Below are positions 41,807-49,937 of a stretch of 64,000 bases of DNA, piece by piece; the first letter of the stretch is position 1; the number at the start of each line of letters is the position of its first letter. This stretch comes from Streptomyces albireticuli (GTDB lineage: Bacteria > Actinomycetota > Actinomycetes > Streptomycetales > Streptomycetaceae). The notes under the pieces were generated by a model, which saw nothing but the letters and a program-made list of their open reading frames with translations, did not search any database and was not told the origin of the DNA. A program made the translations under genes and the position numbers. Where the stretch lies: contig NZ_JAJQQS010000022.1 of NCBI RefSeq assembly GCF_021228125.1, positions 1 through 64,000 on the forward strand. Direction: 5' to 3'.

Positions 41807-41812
41807 TAGGCT
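41807..41812 (+). promoter_or_regulatory. -10 element of the 41820 gene (leaderless)
   Basis: TAGGCT lies 7 nt before ATG 41820 with no Shine-Dalgarno sequence, the same layout as rimO. Confidence 0.5.
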
Positions 41813-41819
41813 GCGGATC

Positions 41820-42530
41820 ATGCTTGTCGCCGCCGCCGTATGCCCCTGTCCGCCGCTGCTCGTCCCCGAGGTCGCCGCCGGGGCCGCACCCGAGCTGGAC
41901 GGCCTGCGCGCCGCCTGCCTGGACGCCGTGGGCGTGCTGGCCGCCGCCCGGCCCGACCGGCTCGTCGTCATCGGCCCGGCCGGCGTCTCCGGCCTGGGCC
42001 CGCACCCGCAGGGCGCCGCCGGATCGTTCCGCGGTTTCGGCGTGGACGTCGACGTGCGGCTGGGGCGGGGCGGGGTCGCGGGGGAGAGGGCGCTGCCGCA
42101 GTCCCTGGCCGTGGCCGCCTGGCTGCTGGGCCGTACGGGCTGGGCCGCCGCGCCCGTCGAGGGCCTGGGCGTCGGCGAGCCGCTGGAGTCCGACCGCGCT
42201 CTGGCCGTCGGCCGCGAGCTGGCCGCGACCGACGAGCGGCTCGCGCTCCTGGTGATGGGCGACGGCAGCGCCTGCCGCACCCTCAAGGCGCCCGGCTACC
42301 TCGATCCACGGGCCGAGGGCTTCGACGCGGCGGCCGCGCGGGCGCTGGGCGCCGCCGACAGCGCCGCCCTGGCGGCGATGGACGGCGAGCTGGCCCACGA
42401 GCTGAAGGCCGCGGGGCGGACGCCCTGGCAGGTGCTCGCGGGCGCGGGCGAGGCCGCGGATCTGACCGGCGAGCTGCTCTACGACGAGGCGCCCTACGGC
42501 GTCGGCTACTTCGTGGCCACCTGGTCCTGA
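41820..42530 (+). CDS. MEMO/LigB-like class III extradiol dioxygenase-fold protein
   Basis: This 236-residue protein resembles the class III extradiol dioxygenase (LigB/MEMO) superfamily. It starts MLVAAAVCPCPPLLVPEVAAG; it has RLVVIGPAG near 55, LALLVMGDGSACRTLKAPGYLD near 145 and a C-terminal LLYDEAPYGVGYFVATW. The usual iron-binding His-His-Glu set of true dioxygenases is not evident: the His expected after PCPP is missing. It may therefore be a non-enzymatic MEMO-type fold. It is found between miaB and miaA in many Streptomyces, but no link to tRNA modification is established. Confidence 0.7.
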   Translation: MLVAAAVCPCPPLLVPEVAAGAAPELDGLRAACLDAVGVLAAARPDRLVVIGPAGVSGLGPHPQGAAGSFRGFGVDVDVRLGRGGVAGERALPQSLAVAAWLLGRTGWAAAPVEGLGVGEPLESDRALAVGRELAATDERLALLVMGDGSACRTLKAPGYLDPRAEGFDAAAARALGAADSAALAAMDGELAHELKAAGRTPWQVLAGAGEAADLTGELLYDEAPYGVGYFVATWS

Positions 42531-42650
42531 GAGCCCCCGCGAACCCCCTTCGCGACCCTTCTGGGCGGCCACCGGGCGCCCGGACTCATTCCCGGCACCC
42601 TGGCGCCCGTACGGCCGTCAGAGCGGCGTACACGGGCTCGGGGGCGCGAA

Positions 42651-42692
42651 CGGCGACGGGCCGCGGAGCACCCGCTCCGCGGCCCGTCGCCG
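42651..42692. terminator. Bidirectional terminator between convergent genes
   Basis: A perfect 19-bp inverted repeat (42651-42669 with 42674-42692) closes on ACCC. It lies between the MEMO-like gene (plus) and the small gene at 42701 (minus). Confidence 0.88.
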
Positions 42693-42700
42693 ACGAGGTC

Positions 42701-42946
42701 TCAGTGGGCCGTGGAGCCCGTGCCGCCGTCCTTGCCGTCCTTCTCGGCGAGGCGGTCGATCGCGTCCTTGGCCTTGCCGGTGCCCGTCTGGATCTGGCTG
42801 CTGTACTTGCCCTTGGTCTTCTCGTCGACGACCTTGGCGGCCTTCTCCAACCCCTGCTCGATCTTGTCCCCGTGCTGCTGCGCGAGGTCGCCGACCTTGT
42901 CCTTCACCGGACCGAGCTTGGCCTTGAGATTGTCCAACAGGCCCAT
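42701..42946 (-). CDS. Rv0909-family antitoxin-like small protein
   Basis: This 81-residue, Lys-rich, soluble helical protein begins MGLLDNLKAKLGPVKDKVGDLAQQHGDKIEQGLEKAAKVVDEKTKGKY-like sequence, which matches the small family annotated as Rv0909-type antitoxins. The pattern of a membrane-surface amphipathic helix is clear. No toxin gene of the Rv0910 SRPBCC type is adjacent, so the toxin-antitoxin assignment is doubtful here. It lies 30 bp downstream of another small gene on the same strand. Confidence 0.6.
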   Translation of the reverse strand: MGLLDNLKAKLGPVKDKVGDLAQQHGDKIEQGLEKAAKVVDEKTKGKYSSQIQTGTGKAKDAIDRLAEKDGKDGGTGSTAH

Positions 42947-42976
42947 GGCGTCTTCCCTCGTCTTTCCTCGTCAAAG

Positions 42977-43219
42977 CTACTTACGGGCGCCCTCACCGGC
43001 CTCGCTGTCGGCCGCCTTCTCCGCGGACTGCTGCTTGGGAATCTCGACTCCCTCGGCCGCCGCGGATTCCGCCTTGGCCTCGCCGGACTGCTCCGGCTCG
43101 GCCTCGGCGGTCTCGGTGGTCCCGGCGTCGTCGGCCGATTCCGTCGTCAGAGTGGCTGTCGCCGCCTCTTCGGTTGACGCTTCGGCCTTCTTACGGCGAA
43201 ACCTTGAAAACACGCCCAT
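42977..43219 (-). CDS. Small acidic hypothetical protein
   Basis: This 80-residue protein starts with a basic segment MGVFSRFRRKKAE and continues as a low-complexity acidic chain rich in Ala, Glu, Thr and Ser. It is probably disordered. Homologues in Streptomyces are annotated loosely (for example as gliding-motility protein) without support that I know of. It is divergent from miaA and shares its strand with the antitoxin-like gene. No function is proposed. Confidence 0.6.
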   Translation of the reverse strand: MGVFSRFRRKKAEASTEEAATATLTTESADDAGTTETAEAEPEQSGEAKAESAAAEGVEIPKQQSAEKAADSEAGEGARK

Positions 43220-43402
43220 ATCTACTCCATTACCTTACTGGTGTGAGCGAAATCCCGCGTCGCCCGGGGCGGTCCATTGCGCCGCTTCCGGACACCGACC
43301 TGTGAACCGGCTCTCGGAACCTCGCAACAGGCAACGAAACCGGCAGCGTCGCGTCACGTCGCTCGTTCGTGGGGTACTGCAAAGGTTTGCGAGACTGATC
43401 CG

Positions 43403-44353
43403 GTGAGAAACCCGGTGAAAAACGCAGTTCCCGTACCGCGGGTCATCGCCGTCGTGGGCCCCACGGCGGCCGGCAAGTCCGATCTCGGCGTCGCCCTCGC
43501 CCAGCACCTGGGCGGTGAGGTGGTCAACGCCGACTCCATGCAGCTCTACCGGGGCATGGACATCGGTACGGCCAAGCTGACGCCGGAAGAGCGGCAGGGC
43601 GTGCCGCACCACCTGCTCGACATCTGGGACGTCACGGAGGCCGCGAGCGTCGCCGAGTACCAGCGGCTGGCCCGCGCCGAGATCGACAAGCTGCTCGCCG
43701 AGGGCCGCACCCCGGTGCTCGTCGGTGGCTCCGGGCTCTACATCAAGGGCACGATCGACGCCCTCGACTTCCCCGGCACCGACCCGGCCGTACGCGCCCG
43801 CCTGGAGGAGGAACTGGCCGAGCGGGGCCCCGGCGAGCTGCACGCCCGGCTCGCCGCCGCCGACCCGGCCGCCGCCCGCGCGATCCTGCCGGGCAACGGC
43901 CGCCGCATCGTGCGCGCCCTGGAGGTCATCGAGCTCACCGGACGGCCCTTCACCGCCAACCTGCCGGGTGAGGAGCCCGTGTACGACGCGTTGCAGATCG
44001 GTGTCGACGTCGAGCGCCCCGAGCTCGACGAGCGGATCACCGTCCGCGTGGACCGCATGTGGGAGGCGGGGCTCGTCGACGAGGTGCGCGCGCTGGAGCG
44101 CGAGGGCTTGCGCGAGGGGCGTACGGCGTCCCGCGCGCTCGGGTACCAGCAGGTGCTCTCCTTCCTCGCCGGGGACTGCACGGAGGAGGAGGCGCGCCTC
44201 GAGACCGTGCGGGCCACCAAGCGCTTCGCGCGCCGGCAGGATTCGTGGTTCCGGAAGGACAAGCGCGTCCACTGGCTGAGCGGCGCGGCCGGCCACCGGG
44301 CGGAACTCCCCGGGGAAGCGCTGAGGTTGGTCGAACGGGCGGTCACAGCCTGA
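43403..44353 (+). CDS. miaA: tRNA dimethylallyltransferase MiaA
   Basis: This 316-residue enzyme prenylates A37 of tRNAs that read UNN codons and supplies the substrate of MiaB. The P-loop is VVGPTAAGKSDLG; the family segments NADSMQLYRGMDIGTAK, VGGSGLYIKG and RALGYQQVLSFLAG are present, with the C-terminal TKRFARRQDSWFR. GTG 43403 is chosen: GAGACT lies 6 nt upstream, like the other leaderless genes here, although GTG 43415 is also possible. dapF lies about 660 bp downstream with one small gene between. Confidence 0.93.
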   Translation: MRNPVKNAVPVPRVIAVVGPTAAGKSDLGVALAQHLGGEVVNADSMQLYRGMDIGTAKLTPEERQGVPHHLLDIWDVTEAASVAEYQRLARAEIDKLLAEGRTPVLVGGSGLYIKGTIDALDFPGTDPAVRARLEEELAERGPGELHARLAAADPAAARAILPGNGRRIVRALEVIELTGRPFTANLPGEEPVYDALQIGVDVERPELDERITVRVDRMWEAGLVDEVRALEREGLREGRTASRALGYQQVLSFLAGDCTEEEARLETVRATKRFARRQDSWFRKDKRVHWLSGAAGHRAELPGEALRLVERAVTA

Positions 44354-44454
44354 TCACGTGATGGCATCGGGACGCTATGCACGCCCTTGCGGCCTGCGGG
44401 AGCGTGCCATCATCAAGCTTCGATCGAGCCGTGAAGTCCGAGTTGGGAGGGCGC

Positions 44455-44946
44455 GTGGCGATGGAGGCCGGCCCTCGTGACAGACCGCAGCAGCCGCCCC
44501 GGAGGGGACACCTCCCGGCGGTGGCCGGGGGAGATTCGGAGGCTCTGACTCCGGATGGCCCCGAGGACACCGGGGAGACGGACGGCGTCACCCCTGACAC
44601 GGCCGCCCCCGCCTCCTTCCGGGAGCTCCGCCCGCAGCGCAGGATGCGGGTCTGGCAGATCGCGCCCATCGTGGTCCTCGCGGCCGTCGGCTCGCTGATG
44701 TTCGCCTTCCCGCTCGCCTTCGAGTTCGGCGACGGCGGCCCGGTCGTCGCCATGCTCGGCCTGCTGATCAGCTGCTGCGCGGCCGGCTGGGGCGTGATGG
44801 CCGCCCGCCGCGTCGGCTACACCTGGCCCGGCCTGCCGCCCCGAGGCTCCGGCAGCCGCCCCGACTGGCGGTACGTCGCCGGGTACACCGCCGTCGTCGC
44901 CCTGGTGGTCGTCCTCGCCGTCTGGCGCGTCGCCCGCCTGCGCTAG
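44455..44946 (+). CDS. Two-span membrane protein of unknown function
   Basis: I do not recognise a named family. The product of about 163 residues has a Pro/Gly/Asp-rich cytoplasmic N-terminal half (to about 62) and the basic RPQRRMR. Two hydrophobic segments follow at about 66-85 and 92-115, then a loop with RVGYTWPGLPPRGSGSRPDWRY and a third hydrophobic stretch (about 142-158). GGGAGG is 4 nt before GTG 44455 and 10 nt before ATG 44461, so either may be used. It is found between miaA and dapF, possibly co-transcribed with miaA. Confidence 0.6.
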   Translation: MAMEAGPRDRPQQPPRRGHLPAVAGGDSEALTPDGPEDTGETDGVTPDTAAPASFRELRPQRRMRVWQIAPIVVLAAVGSLMFAFPLAFEFGDGGPVVAMLGLLISCCAAGWGVMAARRVGYTWPGLPPRGSGSRPDWRYVAGYTAVVALVVVLAVWRVARLR

Positions 44947-45001
44947 CGGGCGACGGGCCCCCGCCGGGGGCCTGGCCAGGAGGGATGTCACACCGGCCCC
45001 G

Positions 45002-45007
45002 TACCAT
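45002..45007 (+). promoter_or_regulatory. -10 element of dapF (leaderless)
   Basis: TACCAT lies 6 nt before GTG 45014 and no Shine-Dalgarno sequence is present. Confidence 0.5.
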
Positions 45008-45013
45008 CGAAGC

Positions 45014-45892
45014 GTGAGCACACAGATCGCCTTCCTCAAGGGCCACGGCACGGAGAACGACTTCGTGATCGTCCCCGATTACGACGGCCGGATCGAGCTG
45101 TCGCCGGCCGCCGTCGCCCGCCTGTGCGACCGCCGGGCGGGCATCGGCGCGGACGGCGTGCTGCGCGTCGTCCGTTCCGCGGCCCACCCCGAGGCGCGCG
45201 CCATGGCCGACGAGGCCGAGTGGTTCATGGACTACCGGAACAGCGACGGCACCGTCGCCGAGATGTGCGGCAACGGCGTCCGCGTCTTCGCCCGCTACCT
45301 CCGGCACGCGGGCCTGGCCGAGGAGGGCGACCTCGCCGTCGCCACCCGCGCCGGCGTCCGCCGCGCGCACATCGCCAAGGAGAGCGCCGGCGGCGGCGTC
45401 ACCGTCTCCATGGGCAAGGCCCTGCTGCCCGCGGGCCCCGTCACGGTCACCGTCGGCGCCCGCAGCTGGCCCGCCCTCCACGTCAACATGGGCAACCCGC
45501 ACGCGGTCTGCTTCGTCGAGGACCTCGCCGACGCCGGCAACCTCTTCACGGCCCCCGCCGTCGCCCCGGAGGGCGCGTACCCCGACGGCGCCAACGTCGA
45601 GTTCGTCGTGGACCGCGGCCCGCGTCACGTCGCCATGCGGGTGCACGAGCGCGGATCCGGCGAGACCCGTTCCTGCGGCACCGGCGCCTGCGCCGTGATG
45701 GTCGCGACCGCACGCCGCGACGGCCTCGACCCGGCGGTCACCGGCCTGCCCGTCACGTACACCGTGGACCTCCCCGGCGGGCGCCTGGAGATATCAGAGA
45801 CGCCCGACGGCTCCGTCGAGATGACCGGACCCGCGGTGATCGTCGCGGAGGGCGTGTTCGACGCGTCCTGGCTGCGCACCGTCCTCGGCTGA
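45014..45892 (+). CDS. dapF: Diaminopimelate epimerase DapF
   Basis: This 292-residue enzyme converts LL- to meso-diaminopimelate for lysine and peptidoglycan, although Streptomyces walls use the LL form. The two catalytic cysteines are in EMCGNGVRVFARY and SCGTGACAVMVA; the substrate segments GHGTENDFVIV and VNMGNPHAVCF are present. The start is GTG 45014. TACCAT lies 6 nt upstream, so it is likely leaderless. Length is slightly above the usual 275 residues. Confidence 0.95.
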   Translation: MSTQIAFLKGHGTENDFVIVPDYDGRIELSPAAVARLCDRRAGIGADGVLRVVRSAAHPEARAMADEAEWFMDYRNSDGTVAEMCGNGVRVFARYLRHAGLAEEGDLAVATRAGVRRAHIAKESAGGGVTVSMGKALLPAGPVTVTVGARSWPALHVNMGNPHAVCFVEDLADAGNLFTAPAVAPEGAYPDGANVEFVVDRGPRHVAMRVHERGSGETRSCGTGACAVMVATARRDGLDPAVTGLPVTYTVDLPGGRLEISETPDGSVEMTGPAVIVAEGVFDASWLRTVLG

Positions 45893-46084
45893 GGCCCACC
45901 CGCCACCGGCGCACTACCCCGGACCGGGACCGTTTGCCGAACGACCGGCAGCGTGGCTCGCTCGAATGGGTGATCCGTTTCACTCTGGGCGAGAGCGGGC
46001 GAGCAGCGCGTGATGGGCTCGGTAGCATCAAGCACCGGTCCGGAGGCGTGAGCCGACCGCCGGTCGACGCTGCCGGAGGTGCCC

Positions 46085-48214
46085 ATGAGCGCAGACGCCC
46101 CGAACGACGGTGCTCCCGGCCGCTGGCGCGGCCGGGCCCGTCTCGACCTGAGACGGCTGGGGCGGGCGGCGCTGAGCGGCTCCGGCTCCCGGGGCCGGCT
46201 GCCGGACGCGATCGACCACGTCGCCAAGGTCCACCGCGCCCACCACCCCGGGGCGGACCTCGACATCCTCCGCCGCGCCTACCTCCTCGCGGAGTCCTCG
46301 CACCGCGGCCAGACGCGCAAGAGCGGCGAGCCGTACATCACGCACCCGCTCGCCGTGACCCTGATCCTCGCCGAACTGGGCGCCGAGACGACCACCTTGA
46401 CCGCCTCCCTCCTGCACGACACCGTCGAGGACACCGAGGTGACGCTGGATCAGGTGCGCGGCCAGTTCGGTGAAGAGGTCCGCTTCCTCGTCGACGGCGT
46501 GACCAAGCTGGAGAAGGTCGACTACGGCGCGGCGGCCGAGCCGGAGACCTTCCGCAAGATGCTCGTCGCCACCGGCAACGACGTCCGGGTGATGTCCATC
46601 AAGCTCGCCGACCGGCTGCACAACATGCGCACCCTCGGCGTGATGCGCCCCGAGAAGCAGGTACGCATCGCCAAGGTCACCCGCGATGTGCTCATTCCCC
46701 TCGCCGAGCGGCTGGGCGTGCAGGCCCTCAAGACCGAGCTGGAGGACCTCGTCTTCGCGATCCTCCACCCCGAGGAGTACGCCCGCACCCGCGACCTCGT
46801 CCTCTCCCACGTGGCCGGGCCGAACCCCCTGGAGGTGACCGCCGAGCGGATCCGCTCCGTCATGCGTGACGCGGGCATCGCCGCCGACGTCCTCGTCCGC
46901 TCCCGGCACTTCGTCTCCGTCCACCGGGTGCGCCTCAAGCGCGGCAAGGTGACCGGATCGGACCTCGGCAGACTCCTGGTCCTCGTCGGGGAGGACGCCG
47001 ACTGCTACGCCGTCCTGGGCGAACTGCACACGTGCTTCCAGCCTTTCGTCTCCGAGTTCAAGGACTTCATCGCCGTCCCGAAGTTCAACCTCTACCAGTC
47101 GCTGCACACCGCGGTGGCAGGCCCGGGCGGCGAGCCCGCGGAGGTCCTCATCCGCACCCATCAGATGCACCGGGTCGCCGAGGCCGGCGTCGTCGCCCTC
47201 GGCAACCCCTACGCGGCACCCGAGACGCCCGACGCGACGGACGGCGAGCGTGTCGACCCGACCCGCCCGGGCTGGCTCTCCCGGCTCCTGGAGTGGCAGC
47301 GCGCCACCCCCGACCCCGACACCTTCTGGACCTCGCTCCGCGACGAGCTCGCCCAGGACCGTGAGGTCACCGTCTTCCGCGCCGACGGCGGCACCATCGG
47401 CCTGCCGGCCGGTTCGAGCTGCGTCGACGCCGCCTACGCCCAGCACGGGGAAGGGGCGCACGCCTGTATCGGCGCGCGGGTCAACGGCCGCCTGGCGACC
47501 CTCAGCACCGTCCTGCGCGACGGCGACACCCTGCACCTGCTGATGTCCCGGGACACCGTGTCCGGCCCCTCTCCCGACTGGCTGGAGCACGCGCGTACGC
47601 CCGCCGCGCGGATCGCCATCGAGCGCTGGCTGGCCACCCACCCGGCGCCGGACCCCGCCACCCCGCCGGTGCCGCAGGCCGCGGACCGCCCGTGCCCGCC
47701 GCCGCGCTCGACCGCCCCGGCCCTGCGCTGGCCGGTCGTCGTCGCGGCCGACGGCGCCGACCTCGCCGCCGCGAGCGTCCGGCTGGCCGGCTGCTGTACG
47801 CCCGTGCCGCCCGACAAGGTCACGGGCTTCGCCGTGCGCGGCGGCAACGTCACCGTGCACCGCGCGCAGTGCCCGGCGGTGCAGCGCATGACCGCCTCGG
47901 GGCGCGAGCCCGTGGGCGTGCGCTGGGGCGCGCCCGACAGCGCGGGCGCCTGCGACTACCGCGTCACGCTCCGGGCCGAGTCGTTCAGCAGGCCGCACCT
48001 CCTCGCCGACCTCACCGAGGCCATCGCCGCCGAGGGCGCGGCCGTCATCTCGGCCGCCGTCGAGCCGCCGCACGAACAGCGGGTGCGCCACACCTACACC
48101 CTCCAGCTCACCGACGCCGGCCGGCTGCCGGAGCTGATGCGGGCCATGCGCCGGGTACCGGGGGTCTACGACGTCGAGCGGGCCGGACGGGCGGTCGCGG
48201 GCGCTCCCCTGTGA
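46085..48214 (+). CDS. rshA: RelA/SpoT homologue RshA
   Basis: This 709-residue protein is a long RSH. The HD hydrolase domain (about 75-200) has GQTRKSGEPYITHP and LLHDTVEDTEV, keeping the metal ligands. The synthetase domain (about 265-375) keeps FIAVPKFNLYQSLHT but departs from the consensus: the RxKH of RelA is RSRH, RFKDYIA is EFKDFIA, and AEYGVAAHW is AEAGVVALG. TGS, a Cys-containing region and an ACT domain follow (about 415-709). It is the second RSH of Streptomyces, beside RelA. From sequence, (p)ppGpp hydrolysis looks secure and synthesis looks weakened. Start ATG 46085 follows GGAGGT. Confidence 0.88.
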   Translation: MSADAPNDGAPGRWRGRARLDLRRLGRAALSGSGSRGRLPDAIDHVAKVHRAHHPGADLDILRRAYLLAESSHRGQTRKSGEPYITHPLAVTLILAELGAETTTLTASLLHDTVEDTEVTLDQVRGQFGEEVRFLVDGVTKLEKVDYGAAAEPETFRKMLVATGNDVRVMSIKLADRLHNMRTLGVMRPEKQVRIAKVTRDVLIPLAERLGVQALKTELEDLVFAILHPEEYARTRDLVLSHVAGPNPLEVTAERIRSVMRDAGIAADVLVRSRHFVSVHRVRLKRGKVTGSDLGRLLVLVGEDADCYAVLGELHTCFQPFVSEFKDFIAVPKFNLYQSLHTAVAGPGGEPAEVLIRTHQMHRVAEAGVVALGNPYAAPETPDATDGERVDPTRPGWLSRLLEWQRATPDPDTFWTSLRDELAQDREVTVFRADGGTIGLPAGSSCVDAAYAQHGEGAHACIGARVNGRLATLSTVLRDGDTLHLLMSRDTVSGPSPDWLEHARTPAARIAIERWLATHPAPDPATPPVPQAADRPCPPPRSTAPALRWPVVVAADGADLAAASVRLAGCCTPVPPDKVTGFAVRGGNVTVHRAQCPAVQRMTASGREPVGVRWGAPDSAGACDYRVTLRAESFSRPHLLADLTEAIAAEGAAVISAAVEPPHEQRVRHTYTLQLTDAGRLPELMRAMRRVPGVYDVERAGRAVAGAPL

Positions 48215-48331
48215 CCCGGGGGCGGCCCGACCGCCCGCCCGGCGGCCGCACATCCTTCCGGAACGCTCATACGGGTGGGGCGGCGTCGTGCCGCCGACGG
48301 CGGGGGCCCCGGCGCTGGTAGCGGTGGACGC

Positions 48332-49804
48332 ATGCCCCACACACCCGGGAGACGCTCCCCGATCCCCTGGCGGTCCGCGAGCCGCCGGGCCGCCCTCGCC
48401 GCAGCCGTCTCGGCCCTCCTCCTGGGCGCCGCCGCGCCGCCGTCCGCGACCTCGCAGGGCATCGGCGACCGGCTCTTCCCGGAGCTCGGCAATCCCGGCT
48501 TCGACGTCATCGCCTACGACATCGCCTTCACCTATCACGGTAATGACAAGCCGCTCGACGCCGTCACCACCCTCCAGGCCGAGGCCACCGACCGGCTGGA
48601 GCGCTTCAACCTCGACTTCGCCGGCGGCACCGTCCGGTCCGTCACGGTCAACGGCCTGCCCGCCGAGTACACCCCCGTCAAGGAGGACCTGGCCGTCACA
48701 CCGGCCGTGACCCTGCCCGACGAGGGGCACTTCACCGTCACCGTCCACCACACCAGCGATCCGCGCGTCGCCGGCAGCGGCTGGGTCCCCACCAGCGACG
48801 GCCTGGTCATGGCCAATCAGGCCGACGCGGGCCACCGCGTCTTCCCCGGCAACGACCACCCCTCGGACAAGGCCCGCTTCACCTTCCGCGTCACCGCGCC
48901 GAAGGACCTGACCGTGGTGGCCAACGGGCTGCCCGACGGCCGCTCGACCCGGGGCGCGCAGACCACCTGGGCGTACCGCAGTCCGCACCCCATGGCCACC
49001 GAGCTCGCCCAGGTCTCCATCGGCCGCTCCGCCGTCGCCCGCCGCACCGGCCCGCACGGGCTGCCCCTCCGTGACGTCGTGCCCGCCGCCGACAGCCGCC
49101 AAGTGGAGAAGTGGACGGCGAGGACGCCCGCCCACCTCACCTGGATGGAGCGGAAGGTCGGCCCGTACCCCTTCGAGACCTACGGGGTGCTGCTGGCCGA
49201 CGCCTCGACCGGCTTCGAGCTGGAGACCCAGACCCTCTCGCTCTTCGAGCGGGACCTGTTCACCAGGACCGACATCCCCGACTGGTACCTCGAGTCCATC
49301 ATGGTCCACGAGCTCGCCCACCAGTGGTTCGGCGACAGCGTCAGCCCGCGCGCCTGGTCCGACCTCTGGCTCAACGAGGCCCACGCCACCTGGTACGAGG
49401 CGCTGTACGCCGAGGAGAAGGGCGGCCGCCGGTTCACCACCCGGATGCGTTCCGCCTACGAGCAGTCGGACACCTGGCGCGCCGACGGCGGCCCGCCCGC
49501 CGCACCCAAGGTGCCCCAGCCGGGGAGGAAGACCAGTATCTTCCGTCCCAATGTCTACGACGGCGGGGCCGTGGTGCTCTACGCCCTGCGGCAGAAGATC
49601 GGCGCACCCGCCTTCGAACGCCTGGAGCGGGAGTGGGTCGCGGGCCACCGCGACTCCACGGCCGGCACGACCGACTTCGTCGCGCTCGCCTCGCAGGTCT
49701 CCGGCCAGGACCTGACACAGTTCCTGAGGGCGTGGTTGTACGAACCAACGACCCCGCCCATGCCTGGTCACCCGGACTGGAAGCCCGTCTCGAAATCCGC
49801 GTGA
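48332..49804 (+). CDS. Secreted M1-family zinc metallopeptidase
   Basis: This 490-residue protease has an N-terminal signal peptide (basic SASRR, hydrophobic AALAAAVSALLLGAA, then AxxA-type cleavage near residue 40). An aminopeptidase N-like beta domain follows. The catalytic site is HELAHQWFGD, with the third zinc ligand 18 residues later in WLNEAHATWYEAL. The exopeptidase GAMEN motif appears altered to FELET near the site, as in other short bacterial M1 proteins. The large helical C-terminal domain of PepN is missing, as in short secreted M1 proteins. TAGCGG 7 nt before the ATG suggests a leaderless transcript. Confidence 0.85.
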   Translation: MPHTPGRRSPIPWRSASRRAALAAAVSALLLGAAAPPSATSQGIGDRLFPELGNPGFDVIAYDIAFTYHGNDKPLDAVTTLQAEATDRLERFNLDFAGGTVRSVTVNGLPAEYTPVKEDLAVTPAVTLPDEGHFTVTVHHTSDPRVAGSGWVPTSDGLVMANQADAGHRVFPGNDHPSDKARFTFRVTAPKDLTVVANGLPDGRSTRGAQTTWAYRSPHPMATELAQVSIGRSAVARRTGPHGLPLRDVVPAADSRQVEKWTARTPAHLTWMERKVGPYPFETYGVLLADASTGFELETQTLSLFERDLFTRTDIPDWYLESIMVHELAHQWFGDSVSPRAWSDLWLNEAHATWYEALYAEEKGGRRFTTRMRSAYEQSDTWRADGGPPAAPKVPQPGRKTSIFRPNVYDGGAVVLYALRQKIGAPAFERLEREWVAGHRDSTAGTTDFVALASQVSGQDLTQFLRAWLYEPTTPPMPGHPDWKPVSKSA

Positions 49805-49937
49805 CGACCAGGCCACGGCGTGGCACGATCGACGGGTCGGCGCGGCCGCCGGCCCGGGAATCTCCGGGCGTCGTCACGCGTTGTCGACGGTGTGGCTCCG
49901 GTCAGGCGCCACCCCTTCCCAACGACGTAAGGATCAA

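Noticed and set aside
41820..42530. MEMO-like protein start (CPCP) as another cysteine leader
   Set aside because: The two cysteines belong to a 236-residue folded protein and no separate short frame is present.
42701..43219. The two small minus-strand genes as a toxin-antitoxin pair
   Set aside because: The 42977 product is an acidic disordered protein with no toxin fold.
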